From the NCBI RefSeq assembly GCF_022014235.1, contig NZ_JAKLTD010000001.1:122831-186830 (forward strand): a DNA stretch of 64,000 bases. Direction: 5' to 3'. Shown in pieces: positions 51,387-62,166 of this stretch. Each line of letters begins with the position of its first letter. Within the stretch, counting starts at the first letter, position 1. The notes below the pieces were generated by a model. That model was given only the letters and a program-made list of their open reading frames with translations, was not told where the DNA came from and did no database searches. The position numbers and the translations under genes are program-made. This DNA is from Methanothermobacter sp. K4. GTDB taxonomy: Archaea; Methanobacteriota; Methanobacteria; Methanobacteriales; Methanothermobacteraceae.

Positions 51387-52734
51387 AGTATTCCCTGAGT
51401 ACTGTGTTTGTTATTCTGTTGAGGAGATTCACAGCCCCCCTGTAACCTGTGATGGGCACCCTCTGATAGCCTACCCTGTCATATACCGGGTAGCCAACCC
51501 TCACGAGGGGTATTCCGAGGTCCTGGGCTATGAGTCTACCATCTGAGTTTCCTATCATAAGGTCAACGGGTTCCTCTGAGAGTCTTGCCTCAAGTGATCT
51601 GAGATCGGATTTTATCATGACATTTATCCTTTCATCTGCCTCAGCTGCCACCGTCTTCATCCTATCAAGGAAGAGTTCATTATCGGCTCCGGTGCACGTG
51701 TGGAGCGGAACCATGCCAAGCTCACACAGGAACCTTGATATTCCTGCCACCATGTCAGGGTCCCCGTAGACCGCGGCTGTTCTTCCAGAGAGGTACCTTG
51801 AGCTGAGGTCTGCCATGGAGTCAATCAGTATGCCTCTTTCATCAAGCAGTTCATCGCTCACATCCTTTTCTGAAATCCTGGCTGCCTTGCGGACAAATTC
51901 ATCTGTGTTGCGGACCCCGATCGGCATGCAGTACTCCCCTGGAACTCTGAACCGTTTTTCAAGTGTGTTCAAAGCTTCATCCCCATACATGGTCATGCTC
52001 AGTGTTCCCATACTGTTTGATGAGTCCTCTATTTCAGGAACCGTTGTTCCTCCAGGGGGATAGAATGGCATCTGCTCTGTTTTTGATGGTCTGAGGGGTG
52101 AATCAAATGGGTCTGAGGTATCAGTTAGTATGAGGGGGTTAATGTCCATAAGCCCCAGTATGTGTTTTATCTCCCTTATGTCGCCAGGGTTGACTATGCC
52201 GGGTATTATGTTGAGTTTGTGGTTACAGTCGCCATCCTCACTGGCCAGGGTCTCTATGAATGATTTTATGGCGTTTCCATATCCCCTGAAATGGTTTTCA
52301 ACGAAGCTGGGTGTTGATATGTGGACCAGTTTTGTCTGGAATCTCTCTCCAAGTTCCTCGCGAAGTTCGGTTTCAGCGACCCTCATGAATCCATCCACGT
52401 CATCCCCTATTATTTCACTTGAACAGGTGGTTACAATTCCCACAAGGTCGGGTCTGAATCTCTTCACAAGGTTTTTAACACCGTTTATTATGTTACTTCT
52501 ACCCCCAAATACAGCAGCGTCCTCATGGAGTGATGTTACGGCTATCTCTGCGGGTTCTCTGAAGTGTCTGTTAAGCCCGTATCTCACAAAGGTGCTGCAG
52601 CCCTGGGAGCCGTGGACCAGAGGCAGACCCCTCCTTATACCCAGGGTTGCGAACATTGCACCGAATGGCTGGCAGGTGACGAGGGGGTTTATCACGAGCT
52701 CCCTTCCCCTCTCCATCACGTTTATTTCTGACAT
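51355..52734 (-). CDS. nifK: Nitrogenase molybdenum-iron protein beta chain NifK
   Basis: A 459-residue NifK. P-cluster Cys are C21 (VTCQPFGA), C46 (GSQGCSTF) and C104 ([11 protein letters not shown]). It is shorter at the N-terminus than proteobacterial NifK, as usual for methanogens. ATG overlaps the nifD TGA (TGATG), giving coupled translation of the two subunits in equal amounts. Confidence 0.95.
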   Translation of the reverse strand: MSEINVMERGRELVINPLVTCQPFGAMFATLGIRRGLPLVHGSQGCSTFVRYGLNRHFREPAEIAVTSLHEDAAVFGGRSNIINGVKNLVKRFRPDLVGIVTTCSSEIIGDDVDGFMRVAETELREELGERFQTKLVHISTPSFVENHFRGYGNAIKSFIETLASEDGDCNHKLNIIPGIVNPGDIREIKHILGLMDINPLILTDTSDPFDSPLRPSKTEQMPFYPPGGTTVPEIEDSSNSMGTLSMTMYGDEALNTLEKRFRVPGEYCMPIGVRNTDEFVRKAARISEKDVSDELLDERGILIDSMADLSSRYLSGRTAAVYGDPDMVAGISRFLCELGMVPLHTCTGADNELFLDRMKTVAAEADERINVMIKSDLRSLEARLSEEPVDLMIGNSDGRLIAQDLGIPLVRVGYPVYDRVGYQRVPITGYRGAVNLLNRITNTVLREYYEPQHWKLQQ

Positions 52735-54146
52735 CAGTTAACATCCTCCTCAAATTCAATCAGGTCCCATACAGGATTGTATATTGCTGCGTACATGTCC
52801 CTAGCCAGGTTAAGGAAACCCTCAAAGCCAATGTATGGCCCGTTTTCATATGAATGGATGAGTATACAGGGCACTCCAAGTTTATGGGCGAGGTATTTCT
52901 CCTTTATTCCTGACAGGATGATGTCTGGCCTGTATCTCTCGATGATCTCCTCGAGTTCCAGTGAGTTGGGGTCATCCACTATCACTGTACCCTCCCTGAC
53001 CCTTTTCTTGATCTTCTCGTAGCCGTCTTCGTGTTCGAACATTGTTGAAACTGCAACCACTTCCATTCCAAGTTCATCCTCAAGTGGTCTGGGAAGATGC
53101 CAGTTTTTCGGGCCTCCTGAGAAAACCCAGACCCTCTTACCCCTGAGCTTATCCCTGAGATACTGAATCTCTGGACCTATTTTTTCCATTCTATCCTCTA
53201 TCACTCTCTCTGCCCTCTCGGGCATTCCGAAATACTCCCCTATTGCCATGAGGTTTTTTCTGCAGTATTCTATTCCAAAGAAGTCAACCTTCATGTAGGG
53301 GACACCATATCTCTCCTCAAGGAGCTTTGCAATGTAGTTTGCTGATCTCTGACATCTGACCAGACTCAGCTTTGCCCTGTGCATCCACTTTATCTCGTCG
53401 TGGCAGCAGTCGCCTGTGAATGTGCTCAGGACGTTTATCCCCATCTCCTCAAAGTATTTTTTAAGGACCCAGAGGTCCCCATCGATATTGTACTCCCCTA
53501 TGAGGTTCACGTCATATTCTGTTGTTCTGGGGGGCTCTGCGGTTCCCACCAGGTCCTCAAAGAGTGTGTAGTTTGCAACCTGGTGTCCCTTTGACTGTGT
53601 TGGACCTGCAAATCCTGGAGCGTTTATTGCAACAACATCCTTACCTATCTCCTCTGAGACCTCCCTTGAAATTGCATCAATATCGTCCCCTATGAGGCCT
53701 GTTGTACAGGTTGCATAGGTGTAAACTGCATTTGCCTCAGGGAATTCCCTGACCGCCTCCAGGATGCACCTTTTGAGTTTGTCCATACCACCGAACACCA
53801 CATCCGACTCACTCAGATCCGTTCCTGTTATGTATTTAAGGTTGAAGTTTTCTATTGGGAACAGGCTTCCATCAGGCATTTCCTGTGATGTGGGGTACCT
53901 CTTTGTACCGTAACCATATGCTGTGCATCCAACCGGTGAGTGGATAACGTGAAGCGCATCCTTTATTGCCCCTGTTATCACACCCTTTGCACCTGCAAAT
54001 GCGCATCCCCTCTCTGTCATGCAGCCAGGGATCGTTGTTGTGTTACATGCAGGTATGTCACCCTCAGGATCCCCCTGCTTCTTTACGTAGATGTGCTTTT
54101 TTCTATCGGGTATTTCAGCATCAACGTCAAACAGTTCAAATGGCAT
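52734..54146 (-). CDS. nifD: Nitrogenase molybdenum-iron protein alpha chain NifD
   Basis: A 470-residue catalytic subunit. P-cluster Cys C48, C74 and C147; cofactor ligands C265 ([10 protein letters not shown]) and H431 ([15 protein letters not shown]), equivalent to Cys275 and His442 of Azotobacter. No VnfG/AnfG delta-subunit gene is present, so it is a molybdenum-type or ancestral archaeal nitrogenase. Preceded by the two nifI genes, the methanogen layout that allows ammonium switch-off. Confidence 0.95.
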   Translation of the reverse strand: MPFELFDVDAEIPDRKKHIYVKKQGDPEGDIPACNTTTIPGCMTERGCAFAGAKGVITGAIKDALHVIHSPVGCTAYGYGTKRYPTSQEMPDGSLFPIENFNLKYITGTDLSESDVVFGGMDKLKRCILEAVREFPEANAVYTYATCTTGLIGDDIDAISREVSEEIGKDVVAINAPGFAGPTQSKGHQVANYTLFEDLVGTAEPPRTTEYDVNLIGEYNIDGDLWVLKKYFEEMGINVLSTFTGDCCHDEIKWMHRAKLSLVRCQRSANYIAKLLEERYGVPYMKVDFFGIEYCRKNLMAIGEYFGMPERAERVIEDRMEKIGPEIQYLRDKLRGKRVWVFSGGPKNWHLPRPLEDELGMEVVAVSTMFEHEDGYEKIKKRVREGTVIVDDPNSLELEEIIERYRPDIILSGIKEKYLAHKLGVPCILIHSYENGPYIGFEGFLNLARDMYAAIYNPVWDLIEFEEDVN

Positions 54147-54221
54147 TTTGAATCATCCTTTGATTTATAATGGATAAGAAGCCACCCTTTATCCATCCCA
54201 TATAATCCGCAGGATAAAGGG

Positions 54222-54587
54222 TTAAAGCGCTTCAGTCCCTCTATCACCTGTCCTTATCCTCATTGCATCGTCCACCGGACATACAAAGATCTTCCCGTCT
54301 CCAATTTTTCCTGTGTGGTTGACCTTCATTATGGCCTCCACAACCAGCTGGACATCCGGATCCTCCACGGTTATCTGGATCATCCTCTTGGGAATGTACC
54401 TCATTGTTCCCCTCTCCTCATCAATCTCAGCGGGAGGGGAGGGGATGGTGACCTCATCAATTATGGCCCTCTGCTTGCCCCTCCCGAGGACTCTGGTGGC
54501 GTTGAATGCAGGGAACCCCAGTGATTCAAGGACATCCCTGGTTTTCTTCATGCTTTTTGGTCTTATTATGGCTATTACTTCCTTCAT
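54222..54587 (-). CDS. nifI2: Nitrogenase PII-like regulator NifI2
   Basis: A 121-residue GlnB-family protein with KEVIAIIRPKS at the start, a T-loop without the uridylylated Tyr context (RAIIDEVTIPSPPAEIDEERG), and GKIGDGKIFV. NifI1 and NifI2 form a heteromer that binds NifDK and inhibits it when 2-oxoglutarate is low. The longer T-loop and length of about 121 mark NifI2. Eight bp after nifI1. Confidence 0.92.
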   Translation of the reverse strand: MKEVIAIIRPKSMKKTRDVLESLGFPAFNATRVLGRGKQRAIIDEVTIPSPPAEIDEERGTMRYIPKRMIQITVEDPDVQLVVEAIMKVNHTGKIGDGKIFVCPVDDAMRIRTGDRGTEAL

Positions 54588-54595
54588 TCAGACAC

Positions 54596-54913
54596 CTAAA
54601 GACCTTCCTCTCTTGTTCTGACGGTGTAGGCGTTTTCCACCGGGCTTATGAATATTTTACCATCCCCAATTTTGCCTGTGTATCCGCTTTCACTGATAAC
54701 CGACACCACCCTCTCTGCATCAGCATCATCCACAACGATGAGGAGCATTGTCTTGGGTATCTCATCATAGTAGATTTCATCAAACCGTATACCCCTCTGC
54801 TTACCCCTCCCTATAACGTCCATCTTTGTGAGGGCCGGGAATCCTGCATCATCCAGAGCATCGGCCACCTCTTCAGACTTTTCTGGTCTTATTATCGCCC
54901 TTATCATCTTCAT
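54596..54913 (-). CDS. nifI1: Nitrogenase PII-like regulator NifI1
   Basis: A 105-residue GlnB-family protein (MIRAIIRPEKSEEVADAL ... GKIGDGKIFI). Partner of NifI2 in post-translational switch-off of nitrogenase by ammonium. ATG 54913 follows TTAGGTG with proper spacing; the in-frame GTG at 54922 is that ribosome-binding site. Located directly after nifH, the order conserved in methanogens. Confidence 0.92.
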   Translation of the reverse strand: MKMIRAIIRPEKSEEVADALDDAGFPALTKMDVIGRGKQRGIRFDEIYYDEIPKTMLLIVVDDADAERVVSVISESGYTGKIGDGKIFISPVENAYTVRTREEGL

Positions 54914-54922
54914 TTTTAACAC

Positions 54923-55765
<843 letters not shown>

Positions 55766-55771
55766 TCAATC

Positions 55772-55785
55772 GGAAGTATGCTTCC
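55772..55785 (-). promoter_or_regulatory. Candidate NrpR operator of the nif operon
   Basis: GGAAGTATGCTTCC fits GGAA-N6-TTCC. It lies 22 bp upstream of the nifH ATG and just downstream of the predicted transcription start (about 55797), like the nif operator of Methanococcus maripaludis. A nearby TTGGAAGATTCC (55805-55816) has the same half-sites with a 2-bp spacer and may be a weaker element. Confidence 0.8.
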
Positions 55786-55815
55786 TTCTTCCGACACTCT
55801 ACTATTGGAAGATTC

Positions 55816-55831
55816 CATATTTAAATTTTTC
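55816..55831 (-). promoter_or_regulatory. TATA box of the nif operon
   Basis: On the minus strand AAAATTTAAATATGG, centred near 55823, about 26 bp before the predicted start. Directly flanked by the GGAAGATTCC element. Confidence 0.6.
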
Positions 55832-55860
55832 GGTGTATGGCTGAAAATTATGTGATCAAC

Positions 55861-55959
55861 TATCCCTAAACATGAACAGAAACCAGATCAAAAACATAAC
55901 CACTGAAATATTTCAATGCACTTTAAGTATCCATAAAAATGAACAGAAACCAGATCAAA
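55861..55959. repeat. 32-bp direct repeat upstream of the nif promoter
   Basis: 55861-55892 and 55928-55959 match at 30 of 32 positions (TATCCNTAAANATGAACAGA followed by AACCAGATCAAA), 67-bp period. They lie between the end of fwdB and the nif TATA box, which is about 35 bp from the nearer copy. Confidence 0.9.
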
Positions 55960-55990
55960 TGTTTTTTTTAAAATAAATATAAATGGGGGG
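55960..55990 (-). terminator. U-rich terminator-like tract after fwdB
   Basis: On the minus strand CCCCCCATTTATATTTATTTTAAA-type sequence follows the fwdB stop, with a T-rich run typical of archaeal termination. No hairpin is needed in archaea. Confidence 0.4.
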
Positions 55991-55995
55991 CCTGA

Positions 55996-57294
55996 CTACT
56001 TTGAGGCCCTGTATTCCTTCACCTTTTCAAGGAGTCTCTCCAGGATCTCCCTGTCTGAGAGGAGGTCTGAGTCAACAACCTTCTTCATCCTTATGGGGAC
56101 ACCCTCCATACGGTAGGCTGTACCCTCAGCCTCCATACCCACAATGGCCGGTGGAATTATGATATCGGCCAGCTCGGTTGTGGGGGTCCTGTGGGGCTCG
56201 ATTGCAATGACAGGTATCTCAGCCATCCTCTCAAGTGCCCTCTGTGGGAAGTGGGCCCCCGGGTCAGATGCTATGACCATCATTGCATCGGCCTCCTTAT
56301 TCTGGAGAAGGTCGTTTGCCCCGGTCTCACCAGGGTTGTATCTTGGCTCCCCACCTGAGAAGTCAACACAGAATGGGTATCCGCTCTCCCATGTGCAGAC
56401 CTGGTTGAAACCTGTAACGTTGTAGTGTCCCCTCATTGGTATGAGGGTCCATTTGGCATAGTCGTTGAGGTCCTGGACCAGCATAATGGCTGTGTCAATG
56501 TTCCTGTGCTTACCCCTGCTGTGGGTTATACCCATACCAAAGAAGAGTATACCAAACTGTGCCTTTTTGAGGGCCTCGACGGCCTCCTCGATCTGCTCCC
56601 TGGGTACACCTGCAACCTCATCGTATAGGATCTCGTTTCCAAGGAGATATGTCCTCATTGCATCCACGAGTTCATAGTCACGGTCAAAGTCCAGCTGAAG
56701 GTGTATGTCTGCAAGCTTTGCTGTGTCTGTCTTCCTGGGGTCAACAACTATGAGTGTCCTGTCTGATCTTCCCCTTTCCCTGAAGAATCCACGGGCAAAT
56801 ACGTTCCTTGACATGTGCCTTGGGTGGGCGTGCATTGGGTTGCATCCCCAGTAGACCACAACGTCGGCCCTGTTCTTGACCTCACCGAATGTACATATGG
56901 GGTAGCCCACATCCTGGAGTGCAAGCACTGATGGTCCGTGACAGACTGATGCTGTGTTGTCTATTACAGCACCTGCCTCCTCTGCAAGTTCCATTCCGAC
57001 GGCCTGTGCTTCACACTCTGTACAGCTCCATCCGTACATTAGGGGCCTCTTTGATTCTGCAAGAATCTTTGCAGCCTTGTCTATGGCCTCATCGTAGCTT
57101 ACCTCGACGAATTCGCCATTCTTCCTTATGAGTGGTTTGGTGTACCTCACTGCACCCTCTGCATGCACGAACTTGCTGTGACCTATCCTGCATGCGTTGA
57201 TGGTTCCGACAATCTCGTTGTCCTCAACCTTACAGATGATGTCATCACAGAGGGTTCCGCAGAAGGGGCAGACCACATTTTTCACGTATTCCAT
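55996..57294 (-). CDS. fwdB: Formylmethanofuran dehydrogenase subunit B, tungsten type
   Basis: A 432-residue catalytic subunit holding the bis-pterin tungsten centre that reduces CO2 to formate in the first step of methanogenesis. [4Fe-4S] ligands C9, C12, C16, C35; the W ligand is C118 in SVCHGPS (Cys, not selenocysteine). The ATG at 57294 follows GGAGGTAAT; the upstream in-frame TTG is ignored. Last gene of fwdHFGDACB, expressed from the promoter near 62050. Confidence 0.96.
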   Translation of the reverse strand: MEYVKNVVCPFCGTLCDDIICKVEDNEIVGTINACRIGHSKFVHAEGAVRYTKPLIRKNGEFVEVSYDEAIDKAAKILAESKRPLMYGWSCTECEAQAVGMELAEEAGAVIDNTASVCHGPSVLALQDVGYPICTFGEVKNRADVVVYWGCNPMHAHPRHMSRNVFARGFFRERGRSDRTLIVVDPRKTDTAKLADIHLQLDFDRDYELVDAMRTYLLGNEILYDEVAGVPREQIEEAVEALKKAQFGILFFGMGITHSRGKHRNIDTAIMLVQDLNDYAKWTLIPMRGHYNVTGFNQVCTWESGYPFCVDFSGGEPRYNPGETGANDLLQNKEADAMMVIASDPGAHFPQRALERMAEIPVIAIEPHRTPTTELADIIIPPAIVGMEAEGTAYRMEGVPIRMKKVVDSDLLSDREILERLLEKVKEYRASK

Positions 57295-57309
57295 GATAAT
57301 TACCTCCAA

Positions 57310-58122
57310 TTAGGGTTCTATGTGGCCGTTGCATCCGACAGCCGCATAGACTATACCCTTAGCTCCCTTAATTGCGTGATCTCCTTCAAACTTGTAGTAT
57401 GCTCCAGGGAAGGTTTCCCCGTTAACCTCTATGTCCTTTTCAACACCAAGGTACTTGAATCCTGGGAGGAATTCCTGTATCATTCCCTTTACGATTATTG
57501 TTCCGCCGGCCATTTCGCCGCCTACCCTTGCAACGGCGTTTCCCTCGATGATTATTAGGCCGTTGTTCATGTGTATTCCTGGCATTATGTTGACGTCGCC
57601 CTTGACGATGATCTTGCCGCCGTTCATGTACTCTCCGATCTCGTTTCCAGCGTTTCCATGGACGGTTATGACGCCACCTGTCATACCTCTCCAGTCACCA
57701 CGGTAGGATGATCCGACGTAGTCAGCCGCGTCTCCGAGGATTTCTAGTTCTCCTCCCCTCATATCCTGTCCGGCCCATGATGCTGCGTTGCCTTCCACTG
57801 TGATCTTGCCGCCCTTCATGCCGGCTCCAACGTACATGTTCACGTTGCCCTTCACAAGGATTTCGCCGGCTGTCATCTCCTGGCCTATCCTCTTGGTGTT
57901 GTATACATCACCGTCGATGATGATCTTGATGTCTGCTGCTGCATCTGCTGGTTCTCCGCTGACCTCAAAGAAGTCTCCCAGTTTAACGACCTCGTTACCG
58001 TACATTATCTGGATGTTTTTGATCTCGTCTATTGACTTTCCTGCGAAGACATCGGGTTTGATGTTGGGTGCCTCTAGTGGCACTTCGGGCTGTTCCTTTG
58101 GAGTTAATATTATTTCACTCAT
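57310..58122 (-). CDS. fwdC: Formylmethanofuran dehydrogenase subunit C
   Basis: A 270-residue right-handed beta-helix subunit related to the C-terminal domain of glutamate synthase. Repeats of the form GG(K/E)I.V.GNA run from about residue 85 to 215. It holds FwdA and FwdB together. Starts within the end of fwdA (4-nt overlap). Confidence 0.95.
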   Translation of the reverse strand: MSEIILTPKEQPEVPLEAPNIKPDVFAGKSIDEIKNIQIMYGNEVVKLGDFFEVSGEPADAAADIKIIIDGDVYNTKRIGQEMTAGEILVKGNVNMYVGAGMKGGKITVEGNAASWAGQDMRGGELEILGDAADYVGSSYRGDWRGMTGGVITVHGNAGNEIGEYMNGGKIIVKGDVNIMPGIHMNNGLIIIEGNAVARVGGEMAGGTIIVKGMIQEFLPGFKYLGVEKDIEVNGETFPGAYYKFEGDHAIKGAKGIVYAAVGCNGHIEP

Positions 58123-59828
58123 AGCATCACCCCTTTAACTGGAGCGGATTTTGGCAGGTAATCGTCCTGCACAGGGTAGTTTGCAAAGTTAACAGAGTAG
58201 TACTGTTTGAATTTGCTCTCCACGTTGGCAAGGACCTCGCTGTAGATTGACTCATCAACCTGGGTGTCAACCCAGTAGGTTCTTCCGTGTGGTGAGGCCA
58301 CTACTTCTCCGTCCTTAACCACTATTTCTCCATCCTTGAGGACGTATGCTGCCCTTGAGAATCCTTCTTCAATTGCCATGTAATCGACTGATGGGTCGAC
58401 TGTTTCAGGGTTGATGTCGTATACTGCGATGTCTGCATCTGCACCGACTCCAAGGTGGCCCTTGGTTTCGCTGAGACCCAGGACCTTTGCAGATGTTGAC
58501 CTTGTGATCTGGGCTATCTCTGAGAATGTGTATTCCCTGTCAACTGTTGCTATGGTACTCTTCCTCTGGGCCCACTTGTGGAGTTCTCCCTCGATGAGGT
58601 TCATCCTGTACTTGTTGCTCATGAGCCAGGCTATGACCCTCGGGTACCTTGTGAATGGTCCGGCGTTTGGACTGTCTGTTGTGAGACAGACCTTTCCTGG
58701 GTCGTCGATAAGCAGGAATAACTCCATACCTATTGCCCACTGGACAGCTGGGACAGGTGCCCTTGCTGAGTATATGAATGGGACGACACCTGAACCTGTT
58801 TCGAGTTCCACGTCACAGTTTGCCCATTTGAGGCCATTGAGTGAGTGGAGGTCGTATTCCATTGGACCGTCTGCTGTCATTGTTGTGGTTTCATCCAGTG
58901 TTATCTGACCAACGTCTATGACTATGTGATCGTTTTTGTTGACGTAGTCTGCGATCTTTGGTGCCTCTGATACGAAGTCCCTCCAGGTGGTTCCACCGTA
59001 GCTGTGGAACTGGACGTGTGTGGCGTATAAAACTGTATCCCTTTCACCTGTTGCAGGGTTTGCCTTTATGTTCTTTGGCAGGTCAAAGGATGCGAGGGTT
59101 GTCTCATAGTTTCCTGGGTGTCCCAGGTCGTTACAGTGGAGGTGTATTGAGTGTGGTAGCTGGAGTTTCTCGTTAACCTCTGCGAGTCCCTTTATGATCT
59201 CTGCTGGTGTTATGTCAAAGTATGGGGCTGGATCATAGATGCCGTGGACGTTTCCACCCCATCCCCAGGCCTCTGTACCTGCAGGGTTAACTATCTTTAT
59301 TGCGTAACCCTTGGTTGCCTTGAGGAGCCATGAGGCGTAGGCTGCGCATGCATCCACGTCTCCCTCCTTGAGGTACTCCATGACGAACCAGTTGTTACCG
59401 AAGAGTGGGTATGCTGCGTGGTCTATTATGGGTGTGTCATGGAACTCCTCATGGGTGTGCCTTGCAAGGAGTGGTGGCATGGCCGCCTCCATTGCGGTGG
59501 TGTAACCCATCTGGGCGTACCTGTAACCTGTCATGAAGGTTGATGGTACTGAGAAACCACTTCCGGCCCTTCCTGCCTTGAACTTTTCAGCGTCCCTTCG
59601 GCTGTCTTCTGGCCTGTACATCCTTCCCACGTTGACCTTTGCACCGGCTATGTGGGAGTGTGGGTCGACACCTCCAGGCATCACCATTTTTCCAGATGCA
59701 TCAATGACCTTGGCGGAGTCACTGACGCTCTCAACTATTTTACCATCCCTGACGCAGATGTCCATCTTCTCTCCATCGACGTTGTTAAGAGGACAGTAAA
59801 CAAATCCGTTTTTGATTATGTATTCCAT
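58119..59828 (-). CDS. fwdA: Formylmethanofuran dehydrogenase subunit A (amidohydrolase)
   Basis: A 569-residue metal-dependent amidohydrolase that condenses formate, delivered through an internal tunnel, with methanofuran. Metal motif GVDPHSHIAG near residue 55, a Lys-containing segment TKGYAIKIVNPAG, and LTTDSPNAGPF with the catalytic Asp are present. ATG 59828 follows GGGAGGATTC. Confidence 0.96.
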   Translation of the reverse strand: MEYIIKNGFVYCPLNNVDGEKMDICVRDGKIVESVSDSAKVIDASGKMVMPGGVDPHSHIAGAKVNVGRMYRPEDSRRDAEKFKAGRAGSGFSVPSTFMTGYRYAQMGYTTAMEAAMPPLLARHTHEEFHDTPIIDHAAYPLFGNNWFVMEYLKEGDVDACAAYASWLLKATKGYAIKIVNPAGTEAWGWGGNVHGIYDPAPYFDITPAEIIKGLAEVNEKLQLPHSIHLHCNDLGHPGNYETTLASFDLPKNIKANPATGERDTVLYATHVQFHSYGGTTWRDFVSEAPKIADYVNKNDHIVIDVGQITLDETTTMTADGPMEYDLHSLNGLKWANCDVELETGSGVVPFIYSARAPVPAVQWAIGMELFLLIDDPGKVCLTTDSPNAGPFTRYPRVIAWLMSNKYRMNLIEGELHKWAQRKSTIATVDREYTFSEIAQITRSTSAKVLGLSETKGHLGVGADADIAVYDINPETVDPSVDYMAIEEGFSRAAYVLKDGEIVVKDGEVVASPHGRTYWVDTQVDESIYSEVLANVESKFKQYYSVNFANYPVQDDYLPKSAPVKGVML

Positions 59829-59850
59829 TTGAATCCTCCCGCTGAACTAA

Positions 59851-60243
59851 TTAAATCTGACCTACCTTACCGTAGACCTTCATGAGGGTGGGCATGTCAG
59901 GAACCTCTTCATCGGTGGGTATGATCTCCACCGGTATGTTCTTAAAGCTGGGTGTTGCTGTTGAATCTGTATCTGGTCTTATGACCCTGTTGGCCCATGG
60001 GCCCATTGGTATGTAGACCATTCCATCTGGTAGTGGTTCCTTTGCTTCAACAGCCTTGACAACCACATCTCCATATTCTGATATGACCTTGACGTTGTCT
60101 CCTTCGTTTATTCCGGGCTGCTTCATCATGTCTGCGTTCATCTGAATTATTGCAGCTGCATCCACGTACATTTTAAGGTCCTTACCTGATTCTATGGCCT
60201 GTCCCTGCCATATTGTCCTTCCTGTGTTGAGTATGACCATCAT
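59851..60243 (-). CDS. fwdD: Formylmethanofuran dehydrogenase subunit D
   Basis: A 130-residue subunit equal to the C-terminal dinucleotide-binding barrel of DMSO-reductase-type enzymes (GDNVKVISEYGDVVVKAVE). With FwdB it completes the pterin-binding site. The start overlaps the fwdG stop. Confidence 0.95.
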   Translation of the reverse strand: MMVILNTGRTIWQGQAIESGKDLKMYVDAAAIIQMNADMMKQPGINEGDNVKVISEYGDVVVKAVEAKEPLPDGMVYIPMGPWANRVIRPDTDSTATPSFKNIPVEIIPTDEEVPDMPTLMKVYGKVGQI

Positions 60244-60488
60244 TCTAATTCCTCCAGTCTTATTGCATTCACGGGGCAGCTTTCAACACATGTACCGCAT
60301 TTTCCGCACAGGTCAGGGTTTTTTATGTTTACAACCCCGTCCTCCACTATCATGATGATCTCAACATCATCTGTTGGGCCCTTTCCACCGGCGACTTCCG
60401 GGCTCCTTAGGGCGTTCACTGGACATGCGATCACGCAGTTTCCGCATCCATGGCAGAGTTCAGGGTATGCCTTAAGTCCAATTGCCAT
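60240..60488 (-). CDS. fwdG: Formylmethanofuran dehydrogenase ferredoxin subunit G
   Basis: An 82-residue two-cluster ferredoxin with CHGCGNCVIACP and CGKCGTCVESCP. Passes electrons between FwdF and the FwdB centre. Fourteen bp after fwdF; 4-nt overlap with fwdD. Confidence 0.95.
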   Translation of the reverse strand: MAIGLKAYPELCHGCGNCVIACPVNALRSPEVAGGKGPTDDVEIIMIVEDGVVNIKNPDLCGKCGTCVESCPVNAIRLEELE

Positions 60489-60502
60489 CTGATTACCTCC
60501 AT

Positions 60503-61555
60503 TTATTTGAGTAATGATTCAAAGGCGTTCTTCCATGCCTTTGATTTGATTGGAGTTGTATTTATTTTGCTCCTCTTAACCTCTATGGCGTTCACAGGGC
60601 ATGATCTCTCACATGCTCCACAGTATATGCAGAATCTCTCGTCCTTGTAGAGTTTGGTTGTTTTTTCACCGGGTTTCTCTGGTTTCGGGAATGAGAGAAC
60701 GTTGCATGGGCATGCCATCACGCAGGTTTCACAGGCCTGGCATGTGTCCTGGTCGATTATCAGTTCTCCCTCGAATGGCTTGGTCACTGTTGCAGCATCA
60801 ACCGGGCAGATCTCCTGGCACCAGCCACAGTTTACACAGAGCTCAGGGTCGATGTAGGATGTTCCTGTAACCTCAGGGACCTTTATCTCGTATTCACCGT
60901 ATGGGCAGATCCTGCAGACCTGCATTATGGCGTCAACAGGGCAGATCCTCTTACATATTCCGCAGTGAACACATTTGTCCTCGTCCACGTTGATGTCGGT
61001 TGCAACGGCTGGGCTTGCTGAACTTGGTATCTGGTGTTCTATCTCTATGGCGTCAACCGGACACATTTCCTCGCACATACCGCAGTATATGCAGGTGTCC
61101 TTGTCTATTTCGATTTCTCCGGTTATTAGATCCTTCCTTTTCGGGAGTTCCCTTGTTATGGTTATGGCATCCTGTGGACATGCTGTTTCACATGCCTTGC
61201 ACTGTATACATGTTTCATCATCAATTTCAGCTGATTTGAGGATTTTAGGATATTCTGCAAGTTCCTTTATGGATGTCCCATCAATCTGAAGGTCAAGAGC
61301 CTGGAATGGGCAGATTGAACTGCACATACCGCAGAGGACACATTTGTTCTCATCGATAAGTATCTTTGACTCATCCTGCTCTGTTCTGACCATTGCACCT
61401 GTTGGGTTAACCTCGATTGCACTGACCGGGCATATCTCGCCGCACAGTCCACACACAGCGCAGAGGCAATCCTGGAAGATCAACTTTCTGTTTTCTTCGC
61501 CGGTTCGCTCCACGGTAATATTCTTACCTTCAATTACTTCGGTCGTTTCCATCAA
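60503..61555 (-). CDS. fwdF: Polyferredoxin subunit F of formylmethanofuran dehydrogenase
   Basis: A 350-residue polyferredoxin with eight CxxCxxCxxxCP motifs (for example [48 protein letters not shown]), i.e. eight [4Fe-4S] clusters in four tandem pairs. It wires the enzyme to the heterodisulfide reductase/hydrogenase complex. Its 5' end overlaps fwdH by 26 nt. Confidence 0.95.
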   Translation of the reverse strand: MMETTEVIEGKNITVERTGEENRKLIFQDCLCAVCGLCGEICPVSAIEVNPTGAMVRTEQDESKILIDENKCVLCGMCSSICPFQALDLQIDGTSIKELAEYPKILKSAEIDDETCIQCKACETACPQDAITITRELPKRKDLITGEIEIDKDTCIYCGMCEEMCPVDAIEIEHQIPSSASPAVATDINVDEDKCVHCGICKRICPVDAIMQVCRICPYGEYEIKVPEVTGTSYIDPELCVNCGWCQEICPVDAATVTKPFEGELIIDQDTCQACETCVMACPCNVLSFPKPEKPGEKTTKLYKDERFCIYCGACERSCPVNAIEVKRSKINTTPIKSKAWKNAFESLLK

Positions 61556-62006
61556 TTTCTACCTCCTTTATTTCTATAGAATCAGTTGGACACATATCAA
61601 CACATATGAGACACCCGCAGCACCATTCGGAATCCACATGTGCCTTGAGGTCTCGGAGGGTTATGGCCTTCATCAGGCATGTGTCCACACATAGCCCGCA
61701 CCCAATACATGAGTTCCTGACGGTTCCCTGGAATTCCCTCTGCTGGCATGTCTTCACTATCGTCCTTGTCATCTCTGTGTTCTGTGTAAGGGAGTGGGTG
61801 AGAAGAAGGAAATCCCTTGGACACATCTCTGTTATTATCCTTGCAATCTCTATTGACCTCCATGAGAGGTTTCTCCCGTTGAGGTAGTGAGAAACAGTTG
61901 ATCTGTTTATCTTCAGAGCTTTGGCTATCTCTCTCTGTGAATGGCCCTGTTTTGTTAGGTTTACAGCTGCTATGTATTTGAGTCCAGAAACTATATGTTT
62001 CGGCAT
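61530..62006 (-). CDS. fwdH: FwdH: helix-turn-helix protein with two [4Fe-4S] clusters
   Basis: A 158-residue first gene of the operon. Residues 15-50 form a helix-turn-helix ([21 protein letters not shown]); two ferredoxin motifs follow, [11 protein letters not shown] and [11 protein letters not shown]. This is regulator-like architecture rather than a structural subunit, and the operon leader has inverted repeats that it could bind. ATG 62006 follows GGTGACC; the in-frame GTG at 62030 lies inside operator-like sequence. Whether it is a subunit or a redox/metal-responsive regulator is unresolved. Confidence 0.85.
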   Translation of the reverse strand: MPKHIVSGLKYIAAVNLTKQGHSQREIAKALKINRSTVSHYLNGRNLSWRSIEIARIITEMCPRDFLLLTHSLTQNTEMTRTIVKTCQQREFQGTVRNSCIGCGLCVDTCLMKAITLRDLKAHVDSEWCCGCLICVDMCPTDSIEIKEVEIDGNDRSN

Positions 62007-62016
62007 AGGGTCACCA

Positions 62017-62033
62017 TGTGTGTTAATCACACA
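62017..62033. promoter_or_regulatory. Perfect inverted repeat on the fwdH transcription start (site A)
   Basis: TGTGTG-TTAAT-CACACA, six-base arms, five-base spacer, centred at 62025. The minus-strand TATA box (62047-62054) predicts transcription start at about the same base, so a bound protein would block the promoter. Confidence 0.75.
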
Positions 62034-62045
62034 TTTAGCCGCTAC

Positions 62046-62057
62046 CTATATAATAAT
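62046..62057 (-). promoter_or_regulatory. TATA box of the fwdHFGDACB operon
   Basis: Minus-strand AATTATTATATAGG; centre about 62051, predicted start about 62025, giving a leader of about 19 nt that ends in GGTGACC before the fwdH ATG. Confidence 0.65.
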
Positions 62058-62091
62058 TTTCTACAAAAAACAAATAGAAAAATATATATAT

Positions 62092-62166
62092 GAGTGTGTT
62101 GTCAGCACACATCCCTGATCAGTCACCAATAGAAATATATAAAGGAGTGTGTTATCAGGGCACATC
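62092..62166. repeat. Two further operator-like repeats upstream of fwdH (sites B and C)
   Basis: 62092-62113 (GAGTGTGTTGTCAGCACACA plus TC) and 62145-62166 (GAGTGTGTTATCAGGGCACA plus TC) match at 19 of 22 positions, 53-bp period. Site B contains GTGTG-N7-CACAC. Each is preceded on the plus strand by A/T-rich AATAGAAA...TATATA sequence. Confidence 0.8.
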
